NCBI GenBank assembly: GCA_016781485.1
Contig: JADDQH010000008.1
Location: 1-54,712 of the forward strand
DNA: 54,712 nt
DNA from: Chloroflexota bacterium
GTDB lineage: Bacteria; Chloroflexota; Limnocylindria; Limnocylindrales; CSP1-4
Direction of reading: 5' to 3'
Below, piece after piece: positions 43,331-52,310 of the stretch. How positions within the stretch are numbered: position 1 is the first letter of the stretch; each line of letters begins with the position of its first letter. A program made the position numbers and the translations under genes. Below the pieces are notes generated by a model that did not search any database, was not told the DNA's origin, and was given only the letters and a program-made list of their open reading frames with translations.

Positions 43331-43336
43331 ATGCTA
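43331..43336 (-). promoter_or_regulatory. TAnnnT -10 box
   Basis: TAGCAT on the minus strand is followed by 9 bases and the ATG at 43321. Confidence 0.45.
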
Positions 43337-43427
43337 GCGGGCTACGGGGGCAGGCGCGGCAGAACGCGAATGCGCTCACCGGGCGGGGTGGCGCCGGCGC
43401 GAGGAAGCGGGGGGTGCGGGGGGACGA

Positions 43428-43472
43428 AAGTACTAGCCCACCCCGCCGCAAGTACTATTCCTCCTCCGCCGC
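43428..43472 (+). repeat. direct repeat of about 22 bases containing AGTACTA
   Basis: AGTACTA occurs at 43429-43435 and 43451-43457, each followed by a similar C-rich stretch ending CCGCCGC. The second copy contains TACTAT, a good -10 element, about 80 bases ahead of the subtilase start. It is likely a promoter/operator region. The element recurs as a palindrome at 27357-27371. Confidence 0.5.
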
Positions 43473-43534
43473 GGGCCGTCACCATTACTCCTCCGGCTTG
43501 CACCCCAGGCAAGTCGTGGACCGAGAAAGAGAAG

Positions 43535-45313
43535 TTGAGCCCCGCGCACGCCGTCAGGCACCCCCAGGAGCGTCGGTCGCGCGTCGTCGTCATGCTGGCG
43601 GCGGTGCTGCTCGGCCTGCCATTGCTTCCCGCGACGACCTCCGCGGTCTCCTCAGCCGCTGGCCACCCGGTCTCCGTGATCGTCCGCAGCGTCGGAGGGG
43701 CCGGCGCTGCAGTCGAGTCAGCCGTGCGTCGGCTCGGCGGCACGGTCGGACGCCGGATCAAGCTGATCGATGGCTTCGCCGCCACCGTCCCCGCAGCAAG
43801 GCTCTCGGAGCTCGCGGCGGCGCGCGGCGTCCACTCCGTGACCCGCGACGGCCAGGTCACTCTCCACCACAGCTCGACGCTGGGCTTCGACGCCTCGACG
43901 GACCTCGGCTCGACCTACAACGTCGCGCGTGCGATCGGTGCCGATGACGCGTGGCGGCTCGGGATCACGGGCCGGGGCGTCGACGTCGCCCTGATCGACT
44001 CGGGCGTCGTGCCTGTTGATGGGCTGAAGGCCTCAGGAAAGGTCGTGAACGGAGCTGACCTGTCCTTCGAGTCGCAGGCCTCGCAGCTCACCTACCTCGA
44101 TTCCTACGGCCACGGGACGCACATGGCCGGGATCATCGCCGGACGCGATTCCGCGGGGGACACGATCTCGAGCTTCCTGAACCACCACAGGTTCGTCGGC
44201 ATCGCGCCCGGCGCGAGGATCGTCAACGTCAAGGTGGCGAGCGCGTCCGGGGCGGCCGACGTCTCCCAGGTGATCGCCGCCATCGACTGGATCGTCGAGC
44301 ATCGGCGAGACAGCGGCAAGAACATCAGGCTCATCAGCATGTCGTTCGGGACGGACAGCCTGCAGAGCTACCTCCTGGACCCGCTCGCGTACGCCGCGGA
44401 GGTCGCCTGGCGCAAGGGTCTGGTCGTCGTCGCATCGGCAGGCAACGCGAGCTTCGGCGATCAGCAGCTCAACGACCCGGCCAACGACCCGTACGTCATC
44501 GCCGTGGGTGCGTCGGACATGGCGGGCACGTTGTCGCCCCACGACGACGTCGTACCCTCGTTCTCGGCCCGCGGCACTCCCACCCGCCGCCCTGATCTCG
44601 TCGCCCCCGGCACGTCTGTCGTGAGCCTGCGCAGCCCTGGTTCTCACCTCGATGCCGCATACCCCGGAGGCAGGGTGGGGACGCGGTTCTTTCGCGGTAG
44701 CGGCACCTCGCAGTCCACCGCCGTGGTGGCAGGGGCGGTCGCGCTGCTCCTCCAGCAGCGTCCCCACGTGACGCCGGACCAGGTCAAGAAGCTGCTCATG
44801 TCGTCCGCGTCACGCCTTCCTCTCGCCGATGCCGCTGGGCAGGGGGCAGGCCGGGTGAACATCGAGAGGGCGCTCCGGACGACCACCCCGGCGTACCAGC
44901 AGACGTGGTCGAAGTCGACGGGGAAAGGCTCCCTTGACCTCGCCCGCGGATCGGCGCGAGTCACCGACGGCATCACGCCTCTCCTCGGCGAGCAGAACAT
45001 CTTCGGTCAGGTCTGGGATCCGGTGGCTTGGCCTGGCGCGAGCTGGAGGGGCGAAAGCTGGTCCGCGGGCGCGTGGAACGGCCGTGGCTGGAGCGGGAGC
45101 TGCTGGTGCAGAACGTCCTGGAGCGGCCCGGGCTGGTCGACGGCGAAATGGTCAGGGACCCGTTGGAGCAAGTACTCCTGGAGTGGGCTGACCTGGTACG
45201 GGATGAAGTGGGACGGGGTGAGCTGGTCGGGTCTCACATCGAGCGGATTGACCTGGTCGGGGGCGACCCGGAGCCGGGACGTCTGGTCCGGCGTCACGTG
45301 GGGACGCAGGTAG
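43535..45313 (+). CDS. exported subtilisin-like serine peptidase (S8) with Trp-rich repeat tail
   Basis: The 592-residue protein has a signal peptide (ending LLPATTSAVSSAA) and an I9-type propeptide (VSVIVRSVGGAGAAVESAVRRL). The catalytic domain has the triad Asp in DVALIDSG, His in GHGTHMAGIIAG and Ser in GSGTSQSTAVVAG, with the oxyanion Asn in VVASAGNAS. The last 85 or so residues repeat tryptophan roughly every five residues (SWSAGAWNGRGWSG, SWSGLTWYGMKWDG), a tail of unknown role, perhaps cell-surface binding. The start is uncertain: TTG 43535 gives a normal charged signal peptide; ATG 43592 would lack the charges. The upstream frame to 43310 covers the promoter region. GGDEF-EAL gene follows 7 bases after the stop. 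Confidence 0.88.
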   Translation: MSPAHAVRHPQERRSRVVVMLAAVLLGLPLLPATTSAVSSAAGHPVSVIVRSVGGAGAAVESAVRRLGGTVGRRIKLIDGFAATVPAARLSELAAARGVHSVTRDGQVTLHHSSTLGFDASTDLGSTYNVARAIGADDAWRLGITGRGVDVALIDSGVVPVDGLKASGKVVNGADLSFESQASQLTYLDSYGHGTHMAGIIAGRDSAGDTISSFLNHHRFVGIAPGARIVNVKVASASGAADVSQVIAAIDWIVEHRRDSGKNIRLISMSFGTDSLQSYLLDPLAYAAEVAWRKGLVVVASAGNASFGDQQLNDPANDPYVIAVGASDMAGTLSPHDDVVPSFSARGTPTRRPDLVAPGTSVVSLRSPGSHLDAAYPGGRVGTRFFRGSGTSQSTAVVAGAVALLLQQRPHVTPDQVKKLLMSSASRLPLADAAGQGAGRVNIERALRTTTPAYQQTWSKSTGKGSLDLARGSARVTDGITPLLGEQNIFGQVWDPVAWPGASWRGESWSAGAWNGRGWSGSCWCRTSWSGPGWSTAKWSGTRWSKYSWSGLTWYGMKWDGVSWSGLTSSGLTWSGATRSRDVWSGVTWGRR

Positions 45314-45320
45314 CTTCGGG

Positions 45321-47921
45321 ATGAGGGGTCGAGCCGAGATCCTCTCGCGGCCGGCGTCCGCCGCTCGATCGCCGATGCGGTCCGCCTCAGCGCTGTTGCG
45401 GTGGCTCCCCTGGTCTCGCGTCGGCCGCGCGAAGAGCACATGGGCGCTCACGGCCGCGATCGCCAGCGTCACCGTGGCCGCCTACGCGCTATCCCTTCAT
45501 CCGCTCCGTCCGCTCCCCGTGCCGATCGCTCTGCCCTGGTGGGTGTTCGCGCTCGGGTTCGCGTGCGCAGAGTTGTTCGTCGTCCATGTCCAGACGCGCC
45601 GTGACGCCAACACGTTCTCGTTCTCGCTGAGCGAGGTCCCTCTCGTCCTCGGCCTGCACTTCCTGTCGCCCACCGAGCTCGTGCTCGCCCGACTCCTGGG
45701 CGCCGGCGCGTGCCTTCTGCTCTATCGCCGCCTGCGGCCCGTCAAGCTCGCGTTCAACCTCGCGAACTTCGCACTCGGGACGGCCCTCGCGGTCCTCGTG
45801 TTCCGCGGCCTGCTCGGCGCCGCCGACCCGCTCGGACCGCTCGGCTGGATCGCGACCTTCGCCGGTGTCTTCGCTGCCGAGCTGACCGGTGTCGCGATGG
45901 TCGTCCTCGCGATCAAGCTGTCGGGCGCGACCCCGCCGCTCCGTCAGCTGTTCGGTGTCGACACGCTCGCGAGTTTCGCCAACACATGCCTCGCGCTTCT
46001 CGGTGCCACGGTCCTGTGGGTGCGCCCCGAAGCGGCTTGGCTCCTGGTGGTGCTCGGCGCGATGCTGTTCGTGGCCTACAAGACATACGGCTCCATGCGC
46101 CAGAAGCACTCGAGCCTCGCTGCGCTGTACGAGTCGTCCAAGGCCGTCCAGCAGTCACTGACGGTCGAGACCGTCACCCTCATGCTCCTCGATCAGGCGC
46201 GCGAGATGTTCAGGACCGACATCGCGCAGATCGTGCTCTACGCGACCGACGGAGCCCACGCGACGGTGACGACGGTCGGCCCGGGCGAGAACCGCGAGAC
46301 GTTCCGGAGGGTCGCGCTCGACACGACGACCGGGGTCTGGGCGCGGGTCGCGGCCGCGCGTCGCGCGATCCCGTTGCTCGCCGCAGTCGACGACGAGACG
46401 CTGCACAGCTTCGTCGATCCGCCGCGGATCAAGGATGGGCTCGTCGCGCCGCTGCAGACCGGCGACCTCGTCATCGGGACGATGCTGGTCGCCAACAGGC
46501 TCTCGGACGTCAGCTCGTTCCTGCCCGAGGACTTCACGCTCTTCGAGACTCTCGCCAACCATGCGAGCGTCTCGGTCGAGAACGGGCGCCTCGTCGACCG
46601 GCTTCGAAGGCAGGCGAAGGAGAACGAGTACCACGCTCTTCATGATCCGCTGACGGGGCTTCCGAACCGATCGCTCTTCCACCGGCGTCTCGCGGGCGCA
46701 CTCCTTGGCGAAGAGGGTGCCGTCAAGGCGGCGGTCATGATCATGGACCTCGATCGCTTCAAGGAGGTGAATGACACGCTCGGGCACCACCGAGGCGATC
46801 AGCTGCTCCGTGAGCTGGCGCAGCGTGTGCGCGACCGACTGGACGCGGGGATCACGATCGCGCGACTGAGTGGTGACGAGTTCGCGATCCTGGTGCCGGG
46901 CGGCGATCGGGAGGCGGCCGAGAAGGTCGGCGAGTGCATCCTGGACGCCCTCCGCGCGCCGTTCTTCCTCGAGGAGATGACGCTCCAACTCGGCGGCAGC
47001 ATCGGGATCGCCCTCGCCCCCGAGCATGGCCAGGACACGGACGGCCTCCTCCAGCGCGCCGACGTCGCGATGTACATGGCAAAGGAAGCCCAGAGCGGCC
47101 TACAGGTCTACGAGCCGGACCGTGACGAGTACAGCCCCGCGCGCCTCGCACTGGCGAGCGAGCTTCGCGAGGGGATCGCGGCACAGCAGCTGAAGGTCGC
47201 GTACCAGCCCAAGGCGGACCTACGAACCGGCGCCATCGTCGGTGTGGAAGCGCTGGTCCGGTGGGACCACCCGAAGCACGGGGAGATGCTGCCCGAGTCG
47301 TTCCTGCCCGTCGCCGAGCGCAACGGGCTGCTCAGACCGCTCACTCTCTCGGTCCTGGAGGAAGCGGTCCGGCAGTGCAGCGACTGGTGGCGGTCGGGAC
47401 TGGAGCTCGCGGTCTCCGTCAACCTCTCGGCACGCAACCTGCTCGACCTCGAGCTGTGCGAGGACATCGGGCGGATGCTCGAGCGGTGGGAGCTTCCCCG
47501 GGCCGCGCTGCAGCTCGAGATCACCGAGACGACGATCATGACCGACGCGACCCGGACGGAGGCCGCCCTCTCCACCCTCCATCGGATGGGCATCGGCCTT
47601 TCGGTCGACGACTTCGGCACCGGCTACTCGTCCCTCTCGTACCTCAGGCGGCTGCCCGTCCGGGAGATCAAGATCGACCGCTCGTTCGTGATCGGGATGG
47701 CCGCGAACGAGAACGACGCCGTGATCGTGCGGTCGACCGTCGAGCTGGGCCGCAATCTCGGGATGACGGTCGTAGCCGAAGGCGTAGAGACCCGTGAAAC
47801 GTGGGATCGACTCGCGGCGCTCGGCTGCGACGTGGCACAGGGATATTTCCTGAGCCCGCCCCTCCCCGCGGACCAGCTCCCTGAGTACCTCGCGAAGATC
47901 GCGTTCGCGCCCGCGGCCTGA
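45321..47921 (+). CDS. membrane GAF-GGDEF-EAL cyclic-di-GMP protein
   Basis: The 866-residue protein has an N-terminal sensor of about six to eight membrane helices (residues 40-250), then a GAF-like domain (SSKAVQQSLTVETVTLMLLDQ onwards). The diguanylate cyclase domain (DPLTGLPNRSLFHRRL, MDLDRFKEVNDTLGHHRGDQLL) has signature SGDEF instead of GGDEF. The EAL phosphodiesterase domain has VEALVRWDHP, NLSARNL, EITET, DDFGTGYSSL, KIDRSFV and AEGVET. All EAL metal-binding landmarks are present; SGDEF may reduce cyclase activity, though variants with Ser can remain active. It is 7 bases after the subtilase gene, so the two are probably co-expressed. Confidence 0.93.
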   Translation: MRGRAEILSRPASAARSPMRSASALLRWLPWSRVGRAKSTWALTAAIASVTVAAYALSLHPLRPLPVPIALPWWVFALGFACAELFVVHVQTRRDANTFSFSLSEVPLVLGLHFLSPTELVLARLLGAGACLLLYRRLRPVKLAFNLANFALGTALAVLVFRGLLGAADPLGPLGWIATFAGVFAAELTGVAMVVLAIKLSGATPPLRQLFGVDTLASFANTCLALLGATVLWVRPEAAWLLVVLGAMLFVAYKTYGSMRQKHSSLAALYESSKAVQQSLTVETVTLMLLDQAREMFRTDIAQIVLYATDGAHATVTTVGPGENRETFRRVALDTTTGVWARVAAARRAIPLLAAVDDETLHSFVDPPRIKDGLVAPLQTGDLVIGTMLVANRLSDVSSFLPEDFTLFETLANHASVSVENGRLVDRLRRQAKENEYHALHDPLTGLPNRSLFHRRLAGALLGEEGAVKAAVMIMDLDRFKEVNDTLGHHRGDQLLRELAQRVRDRLDAGITIARLSGDEFAILVPGGDREAAEKVGECILDALRAPFFLEEMTLQLGGSIGIALAPEHGQDTDGLLQRADVAMYMAKEAQSGLQVYEPDRDEYSPARLALASELREGIAAQQLKVAYQPKADLRTGAIVGVEALVRWDHPKHGEMLPESFLPVAERNGLLRPLTLSVLEEAVRQCSDWWRSGLELAVSVNLSARNLLDLELCEDIGRMLERWELPRAALQLEITETTIMTDATRTEAALSTLHRMGIGLSVDDFGTGYSSLSYLRRLPVREIKIDRSFVIGMAANENDAVIVRSTVELGRNLGMTVVAEGVETRETWDRLAALGCDVAQGYFLSPPLPADQLPEYLAKIAFAPAA

Positions 47922-48136
47922 CGCGCGCGGCGTCGTCCCGCCGGTCCTCGAACACGGTCGTCGAACCTCGCCGGCGAGCGGCCGCGCACGCCCTCCAGGC
48001 GATACGCCACGAGCTGCCGCCAGCATCGGTCGTCCCGCCGGCATCCGACCTCACCCACCCGCTCGACGACCCTGCCCCGTCGCTCGGGTCGTCCCGCACG
48101 ACGAGGGCTACCGCCGGCGCGTGAAGACGACGACGC

Positions 48137-49003
48137 TCAGGGCGCCAGACGCTCGATGACCCAGCCGCCGTCGGGGAGGCGGCGGTAGCGGAGGCGGTCG
48201 TGGAAGCGATTCGGGCGGCTCTGCCAGAACTCGATGGACTCGGGCAGCACCCGATAGCCGCCCCAGAAGGGCGGCAGGGGAACGTCCTCGTCCGCGAACC
48301 GCGATGACACCTCTCGGTATGCCGCGTCCAGCACCTCCCTGCCGTTCACGACCTCACTCTGCTCAGAAGCCCACGCCGCCAGACGGCTGCCGACGGGACG
48401 GGTCGCGAAGTACGCTTCTGATTCGGCCCGCGACACAGGCTCGACCGGCCCCTCGATCCGCACCTGACGCCCGAGGCTGTCCCAGTGGAACAGGAGCGCG
48501 GCGAATGGGTTCTCGGCGATCTCCCTCCCCTTCCGGCTCCGGTAGTTCGTGTAGAACGTGAATCCCCGCTCGTCGAAGCCGCGCAACAGCACCATCCGGG
48601 CCGACGGCAGTCCCCCGCGCGTCGCGGTCGCGACCGCCATCGCGAACGGCTCGAGTTGTCCGGCTTCCACCGCCGCGTCCAGCCACGCCGCGAACTGCCG
48701 GAACGGGTCCGGATCGAGGTCGTGCTCGTGGAGCCCGGCGACCTCGGCCGGCGACGGCTTCCCCCATCCCGACTGACCGGCCGGCTCCGGCTCGATGCGT
48801 CCGTGGTCGCTCAACGACTCGGGCTCCGCACTTCCTCGCTCGGTCAACGACTCGGGCTCGGTCGGGCCGTGCTCGCTCAACGGCTCCGGCGCGGTCCGGC
48901 CGTGCTCGCACACCCACCCGGGCTCCGCCCGTCCTGGCTCACGTTCGGTGCTCCGCGCGTCCCCGTGCCCACCTCGGACTCTTTCACCGCCCGCCCCCGC
49001 CAT
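48137..49003 (-). CDS. pdxH: pyridoxamine/pyridoxine 5'-phosphate oxidase with repeat-containing N-terminus
   Basis: The C-terminal 200 residues are a complete FMN-dependent PdxH: DPFRQFAAWLDAAVEAGQLEPFAM, ARMVLLRGFDERGFTFYTNYRSRKG, NPFAALLFHWDSLGRQVRIEG, and the C-terminal SRPNRFHDRLRY with the substrate-binding Arg/His. It oxidises pyridoxamine or pyridoxine phosphate to pyridoxal phosphate. About 85 residues precede this core and include four 11-residue repeats (PESLSEHGxxE type). ATG 49003 overlaps the end of the ribokinase gene by 20 bases. The frame runs up to 49123. The 215-base gap on its 3' side (47922-48136) holds no supportable gene. Confidence 0.92.
   Translation of the reverse strand: MAGAGGERVRGGHGDARSTEREPGRAEPGWVCEHGRTAPEPLSEHGPTEPESLTERGSAEPESLSDHGRIEPEPAGQSGWGKPSPAEVAGLHEHDLDPDPFRQFAAWLDAAVEAGQLEPFAMAVATATRGGLPSARMVLLRGFDERGFTFYTNYRSRKGREIAENPFAALLFHWDSLGRQVRIEGPVEPVSRAESEAYFATRPVGSRLAAWASEQSEVVNGREVLDAAYREVSSRFADEDVPLPPFWGGYRVLPESIEFWQSRPNRFHDRLRYRRLPDGGWVIERLAP
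48791..48922 (-). repeat. 4 x 33-base minisatellite inside pdxH
   Basis: Four exact-length 33-base units encode PGWVCEHGRTA, PEPLSEHGPTE, PESLTERGSAE and PESLSDHGRIE. The units keep the reading frame, so copy-number change would alter only the length of the N-terminal extension. Confidence 0.8.
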
Positions 49004-49928
49004 CCGCTGCGGCGATGAACGCCTCGAGCGATGGCCGATCGGGGAGGCTCCCTTGAGCTCCTGCCGCCTGTGTCGCGAAGGCGCCGGCCGCCGCCGCCCA
49101 GCGCACGGCCTCCTCCAGGCCAACGATGCGGCCCTTTTGGCCGGCGATCCTCGGGGTCAACGCCGAGGCGAGAGCGCCACTGAACGCGTCACCCGCGCCG
49201 GTCGAGTCGACCGCCGCCACGGGGAACGCGGGCTGATGGTGCGGTGGTCGTCCAGGAAGGTAGACGTCGGCCCCCTGCGGACCCCGGGTCACGACGACCG
49301 AGCGGACGCCGAGCGCGAGCAGCTCGGGAGCCGATGAAGCACGTGCCGCGAGCAGCGTGAGCTCGTGCTCGTTCGGGGTGAGGATCGTGCACAGCTGGAG
49401 CAGCTGCTCAGGGAGCTGGCGCGCCGGGGCGGGGTTCAGGATGAACGGGCATCCGCCGGCGACGGCCGCGCGGGCGGCCGCGAGCACCGCGTCGTCGGGG
49501 ACCTCGAGGTTGGCGAGGACGATGGGCCTGACCGACGAAAGGAGCTTCTGCAGGGCACCGTCCACGGCCTCGGCGTCGAGTTCGGCGTTCGCGCCGGACG
49601 CGACCGCGATCAGGTTCTCCCCGGACGCATCGACCAGGATCTGCGCCGTGCCGGTGGGCGATGTCCCGGTCGCGAGCCACTCGGCGTCCACGCCTCCTGC
49701 CGCAAGTTCGGCGCGGGCGCGGCGGCCCGCATCGTCGTCGCCGACGAGACCGACGAATGCGACCCGAGCGCCCAGGCGCGCCGCGGCCAGCGCCTGGTTC
49801 GCCCCCTTACCGCCCAGTCCTCGCTGGAACGACCCTCCCAGCACGGTCTCGCCGGGGTTCGGGAGACGCTCGACGAACGTCACCAGATCCTCGTTCACCG
49901 ACCCCACGACGACGACGTCCGGTCCCAC
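48984..49928 (-). CDS. rbsK: ribokinase (PfkB family)
   Basis: The 314-residue PfkB sugar kinase has VVGSVNEDLVTFVERLPNPGET, the GGKGANQA signature 1, LNPAPARQLP, TPNEHELTLLAA and the second signature DSTGAGDAFSGALA, whose Asp is the catalytic base. It phosphorylates ribose (or another ribofuranose) at O5 with ATP. The GTG at 49928 lies 6 bases after TAAGCT. Its stop lies inside the start of pdxH; both gene products can supply vitamin B6 and pentose-phosphate metabolism. Confidence 0.9.
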   Translation of the reverse strand: MGPDVVVVGSVNEDLVTFVERLPNPGETVLGGSFQRGLGGKGANQALAAARLGARVAFVGLVGDDDAGRRARAELAAGGVDAEWLATGTSPTGTAQILVDASGENLIAVASGANAELDAEAVDGALQKLLSSVRPIVLANLEVPDDAVLAAARAAVAGGCPFILNPAPARQLPEQLLQLCTILTPNEHELTLLAARASSAPELLALGVRSVVVTRGPQGADVYLPGRPPHHQPAFPVAAVDSTGAGDAFSGALASALTPRIAGQKGRIVGLEEAVRWAAAAGAFATQAAGAQGSLPDRPSLEAFIAAADGGGGR

Positions 49929-49934
49929 GGGACG

Positions 49935-49940
49935 AGCTTA
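49935..49940 (-). promoter_or_regulatory. TAnnnT -10 box, leaderless
   Basis: TAAGCT is followed by 6 bases and the GTG at 49928. Confidence 0.55.
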
Positions 49941-50021
49941 GATGAGCGCGGTGCGTTCGACCGCGTGCTCGTATGCCCGAGCCCGGTTTCGCGGTCCTGC
50001 AAGGCGCGCTCGAAGCTCTGA

Positions 50022-50027
50022 TATCGT
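50022..50027 (+). promoter_or_regulatory. possible -10 box of the TPM gene
   Basis: TATCGT lies 70 bases ahead of the ATG at 50097, without a recognisable -35 box. Confidence 0.25.
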
Positions 50028-50096
50028 CCGTTCCGGTCCGCTGTCGGATGCTTGTGCTGCGGCAGCCGCCGTTCATGCGCACCTCGTAGTGAGCCG

Positions 50097-52169
50097 ATGC
50101 ACCACCCGATGAAGCACGCCCTTCGTCTAACTCTCGCCATCCTCGTCGTGTTCGGCATGTCGTCCGTCGTCGCGGCGAGCCACGCGCCCCGTCTCCAGGG
50201 CCAGGTCACCGACCTCACGTCCCGACGTGTCCTCGAGAGCGGCCGGACGCAGATCCAGCGGGCACTCACAGACCTACAGACCTCGACGGGGATCCGCCTG
50301 TTCGTCGTCTTCGTCCAGTCCACCGACGGCAACGATGCCAGCGAGCTGGCGAACGATGCGGCGCAGGAGAACGACCTGGGCGCCAGCGAGGCGGTCCTGC
50401 TCGTCGCGCTCGGCGACCGCCGGTTCGGCTACTGGCTCGGTGACAACGTCCCCCTCGAGCCCGCGGAGATGGAGTCCGTGTTCAACCGGGAGGTCGGACC
50501 CCGACTCGCGGACGGCGACTACACCGGTGGCGTCGTGAGTGGTATCGGCGCGATCCGAGAGACCGCGGCGGCAGGCACGGTCCCCGGCCGAGGCCCGGCG
50601 CCCGTGCCGGTCCCTCGGACCGACGGGGGTGGCGGCTACGGCTTCCTCGTGATCCTCGCGCTGATCGCCATCGTGATCGGCGGGGTGATGATCTACGGAA
50701 AGGTGCGAGAGGGACGGATGCGGCGCCAGGCGGCGGAAGAACGCGATCGCCGGACCGGACAACTCGCCAAGGAGGCGAATTCCCTGCTCGTCGCCGCCGA
50801 TGATTCCCTGCGTGACGCCGAACAGGAGCTCGCGTTCGCCGAGGCCGAGTTCACGCCCGCCGATGTCGAGCCCTTCCGGCAGGCGCTGCAACGCGGGCGC
50901 GCAGAGCTGCGTGCCGCATTCAGCGTGCGCCAGCAGCTCGACGACGATCGCCCGGAGGATCCCGAGACCCGGCAGCGGATGCTCCAGGAGATCGTGCAGC
51001 GGGCACGGGCCGCGAACTCCCTGCTGGAGGAGCAGCGGAAGCGGATCGATGGACTCCGGGAGCTGGAGCGGACGGCGCCGGACGCGCTGGCGAAGATGCC
51101 GGAGTGGATCCAGAGCATCGAAACGAGGCTGCCGGAGGCCGAAGCCACGCTCGCTCGACTCCAGGGGTTCGCCGAGTCCAGCTGGGGTTCGGTCCGGGGC
51201 AACATCGTGGAGAGCCAGAAGCGACTCGGGTTCGCCCGGCAGCAGGCAGAGGCCGGCCAGAAGGCGCTGGCGGGGAACGACCGACAGGCGGCCGCGCGGA
51301 GCGCGCGAGCTGCGCAGGACGCGATCGCGCAGGCCCGACTCCTCCTCGACGCCATCGACCACGCCGCGAAGTCGCTGGACGAGGCGCAGGCGAACCTCCA
51401 GCAGGAGCTGAGGGCGGCCGCGACGGACGTGAACGCCGCACGGACCGCGATCGGCGAGGGCCGCGTCCGGGGACTCGAGCCCCGACTCGCGCAGGCGGAA
51501 TCCGCGCTCGAAGCGGCTCAGCGAGAGGCGTCCTCACCGACGCCGGACGTCCTGGCGGCGTATCGCTCCGCGACGGAGGCGAACGCGATCGCGGACGAGG
51601 TGCTGGCGGGGGTCCGTGCGACTCACGAACAGCTGGCGCGACAGGAGGCCGCACTCCAAGCCGCGTTCCGCAGCGCGGAGGCGAGTCTGTCACGAGCCGC
51701 GGACTACATCCAGGCGCGTCGTGATTACCTCGGACGGGAGCCGCGGACCCGCCTGGTAGAAGCGGAACGCCGGCTCGACCAGGCGCACGCGATCGGGACC
51801 GACGACATCGAGACGGCCCTGCGTCAGGCGCGCGAGGCGCAGCGATACGCCGACGAGGCGTACGCGATCGCACAGAGCGAATTCGACGCCTACGACGCGG
51901 GCGGGATGTTCGGCGGCGGCGGGATCTTCGGCGGTGGAGGGGGCTACCACCGTCGGCGAAGCTACGGCGGCAGCGGGATGGGCGGCATGCTCGGCGGGAT
52001 CATCATCGGCAGCGTCCTCAACGGAGGAGGCGGCGGCTGGGGCGGCACGCGCTGGGGATCGCCGGGTCGCTCGGGCGGCGGCATCTTCGGCGGCGGGGGC
52101 GGGTTCGGCGGCCGTTCGGGCGGCGGAAGCTTCGGCGGAGGTGGTCGGTCGGGCGGCGGAAGCTGGTGA
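50097..52169 (+). CDS. TPM-domain protein with coiled coil and Gly-rich tail
   Basis: The 690-residue protein has a signal peptide (KHALRLTLAILVVFGMSSVVAA) and an extracytoplasmic TPM domain (residues about 30-160: GIRLFVVFVQSTDGNDASELAN, LLVALGDRRFGYWLGDN). A membrane helix (GFLVILALIAIVIGGVMIYG) follows. A long helical coiled-coil region rich in Ala, Glu and Arg runs through the middle, and about 80 Gly/Ser/Arg-rich residues form the tail (GGGGIFGGGGGYHRRRSYGG). TPM proteins are linked to photosystem or membrane repair and to PspA. Here pspA follows 172 bases later. It is probably a membrane-associated partner of PspA. ATG 50109 is an alternative start. Confidence 0.85.
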   Translation: MHHPMKHALRLTLAILVVFGMSSVVAASHAPRLQGQVTDLTSRRVLESGRTQIQRALTDLQTSTGIRLFVVFVQSTDGNDASELANDAAQENDLGASEAVLLVALGDRRFGYWLGDNVPLEPAEMESVFNREVGPRLADGDYTGGVVSGIGAIRETAAAGTVPGRGPAPVPVPRTDGGGGYGFLVILALIAIVIGGVMIYGKVREGRMRRQAAEERDRRTGQLAKEANSLLVAADDSLRDAEQELAFAEAEFTPADVEPFRQALQRGRAELRAAFSVRQQLDDDRPEDPETRQRMLQEIVQRARAANSLLEEQRKRIDGLRELERTAPDALAKMPEWIQSIETRLPEAEATLARLQGFAESSWGSVRGNIVESQKRLGFARQQAEAGQKALAGNDRQAAARSARAAQDAIAQARLLLDAIDHAAKSLDEAQANLQQELRAAATDVNAARTAIGEGRVRGLEPRLAQAESALEAAQREASSPTPDVLAAYRSATEANAIADEVLAGVRATHEQLARQEAALQAAFRSAEASLSRAADYIQARRDYLGREPRTRLVEAERRLDQAHAIGTDDIETALRQAREAQRYADEAYAIAQSEFDAYDAGGMFGGGGIFGGGGGYHRRRSYGGSGMGGMLGGIIIGSVLNGGGGGWGGTRWGSPGRSGGGIFGGGGGFGGRSGGGSFGGGGRSGGGSW

Positions 52170-52181
52170 TCGGCAGCGGGT

Positions 52182-52198
52182 GCGAGACGGGTGAAACG
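52182..52198 (+). promoter_or_regulatory. GCGAGACrGGTGAAACG motif, copy 2
   Basis: This 17-base element starts 13 bases after the TPM gene and 151 bases before the pspA coding start from its GTGAAACG half. It matches 4672-4688 apart from one base. It is a possible stress promoter element. Confidence 0.35.
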
Positions 52199-52216
52199 CC
52201 GGGCAAAGAGGTCGTA

Positions 52217-52310
52217 GTCGCGGCAACGCGAGGGACCGCCAGACTGGGGTGAGTCGCGGAGCCCGTAGCGCGCCCCCCCCCGGCGGTCCCACGGCTTCGC
52301 CGCGTTGCGA
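52217..52310 (+). ncRNA. structured 5' leader of pspA
   Basis: Long-range pairing GTCG-CAACGCG (52217-52230) with CGCGTTG-CGAC (52300-52310) encloses a 9-bp stem GGGACCGCC (52232-52240)/GGCGGTCCC (52281-52289). A small CGGC-TTC-GCCG hairpin lies beside it. The nested, multi-branched fold, ending 32 bases before the start codon, suggests a cis-regulatory RNA. I cannot match it to a known class. Confidence 0.45.
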
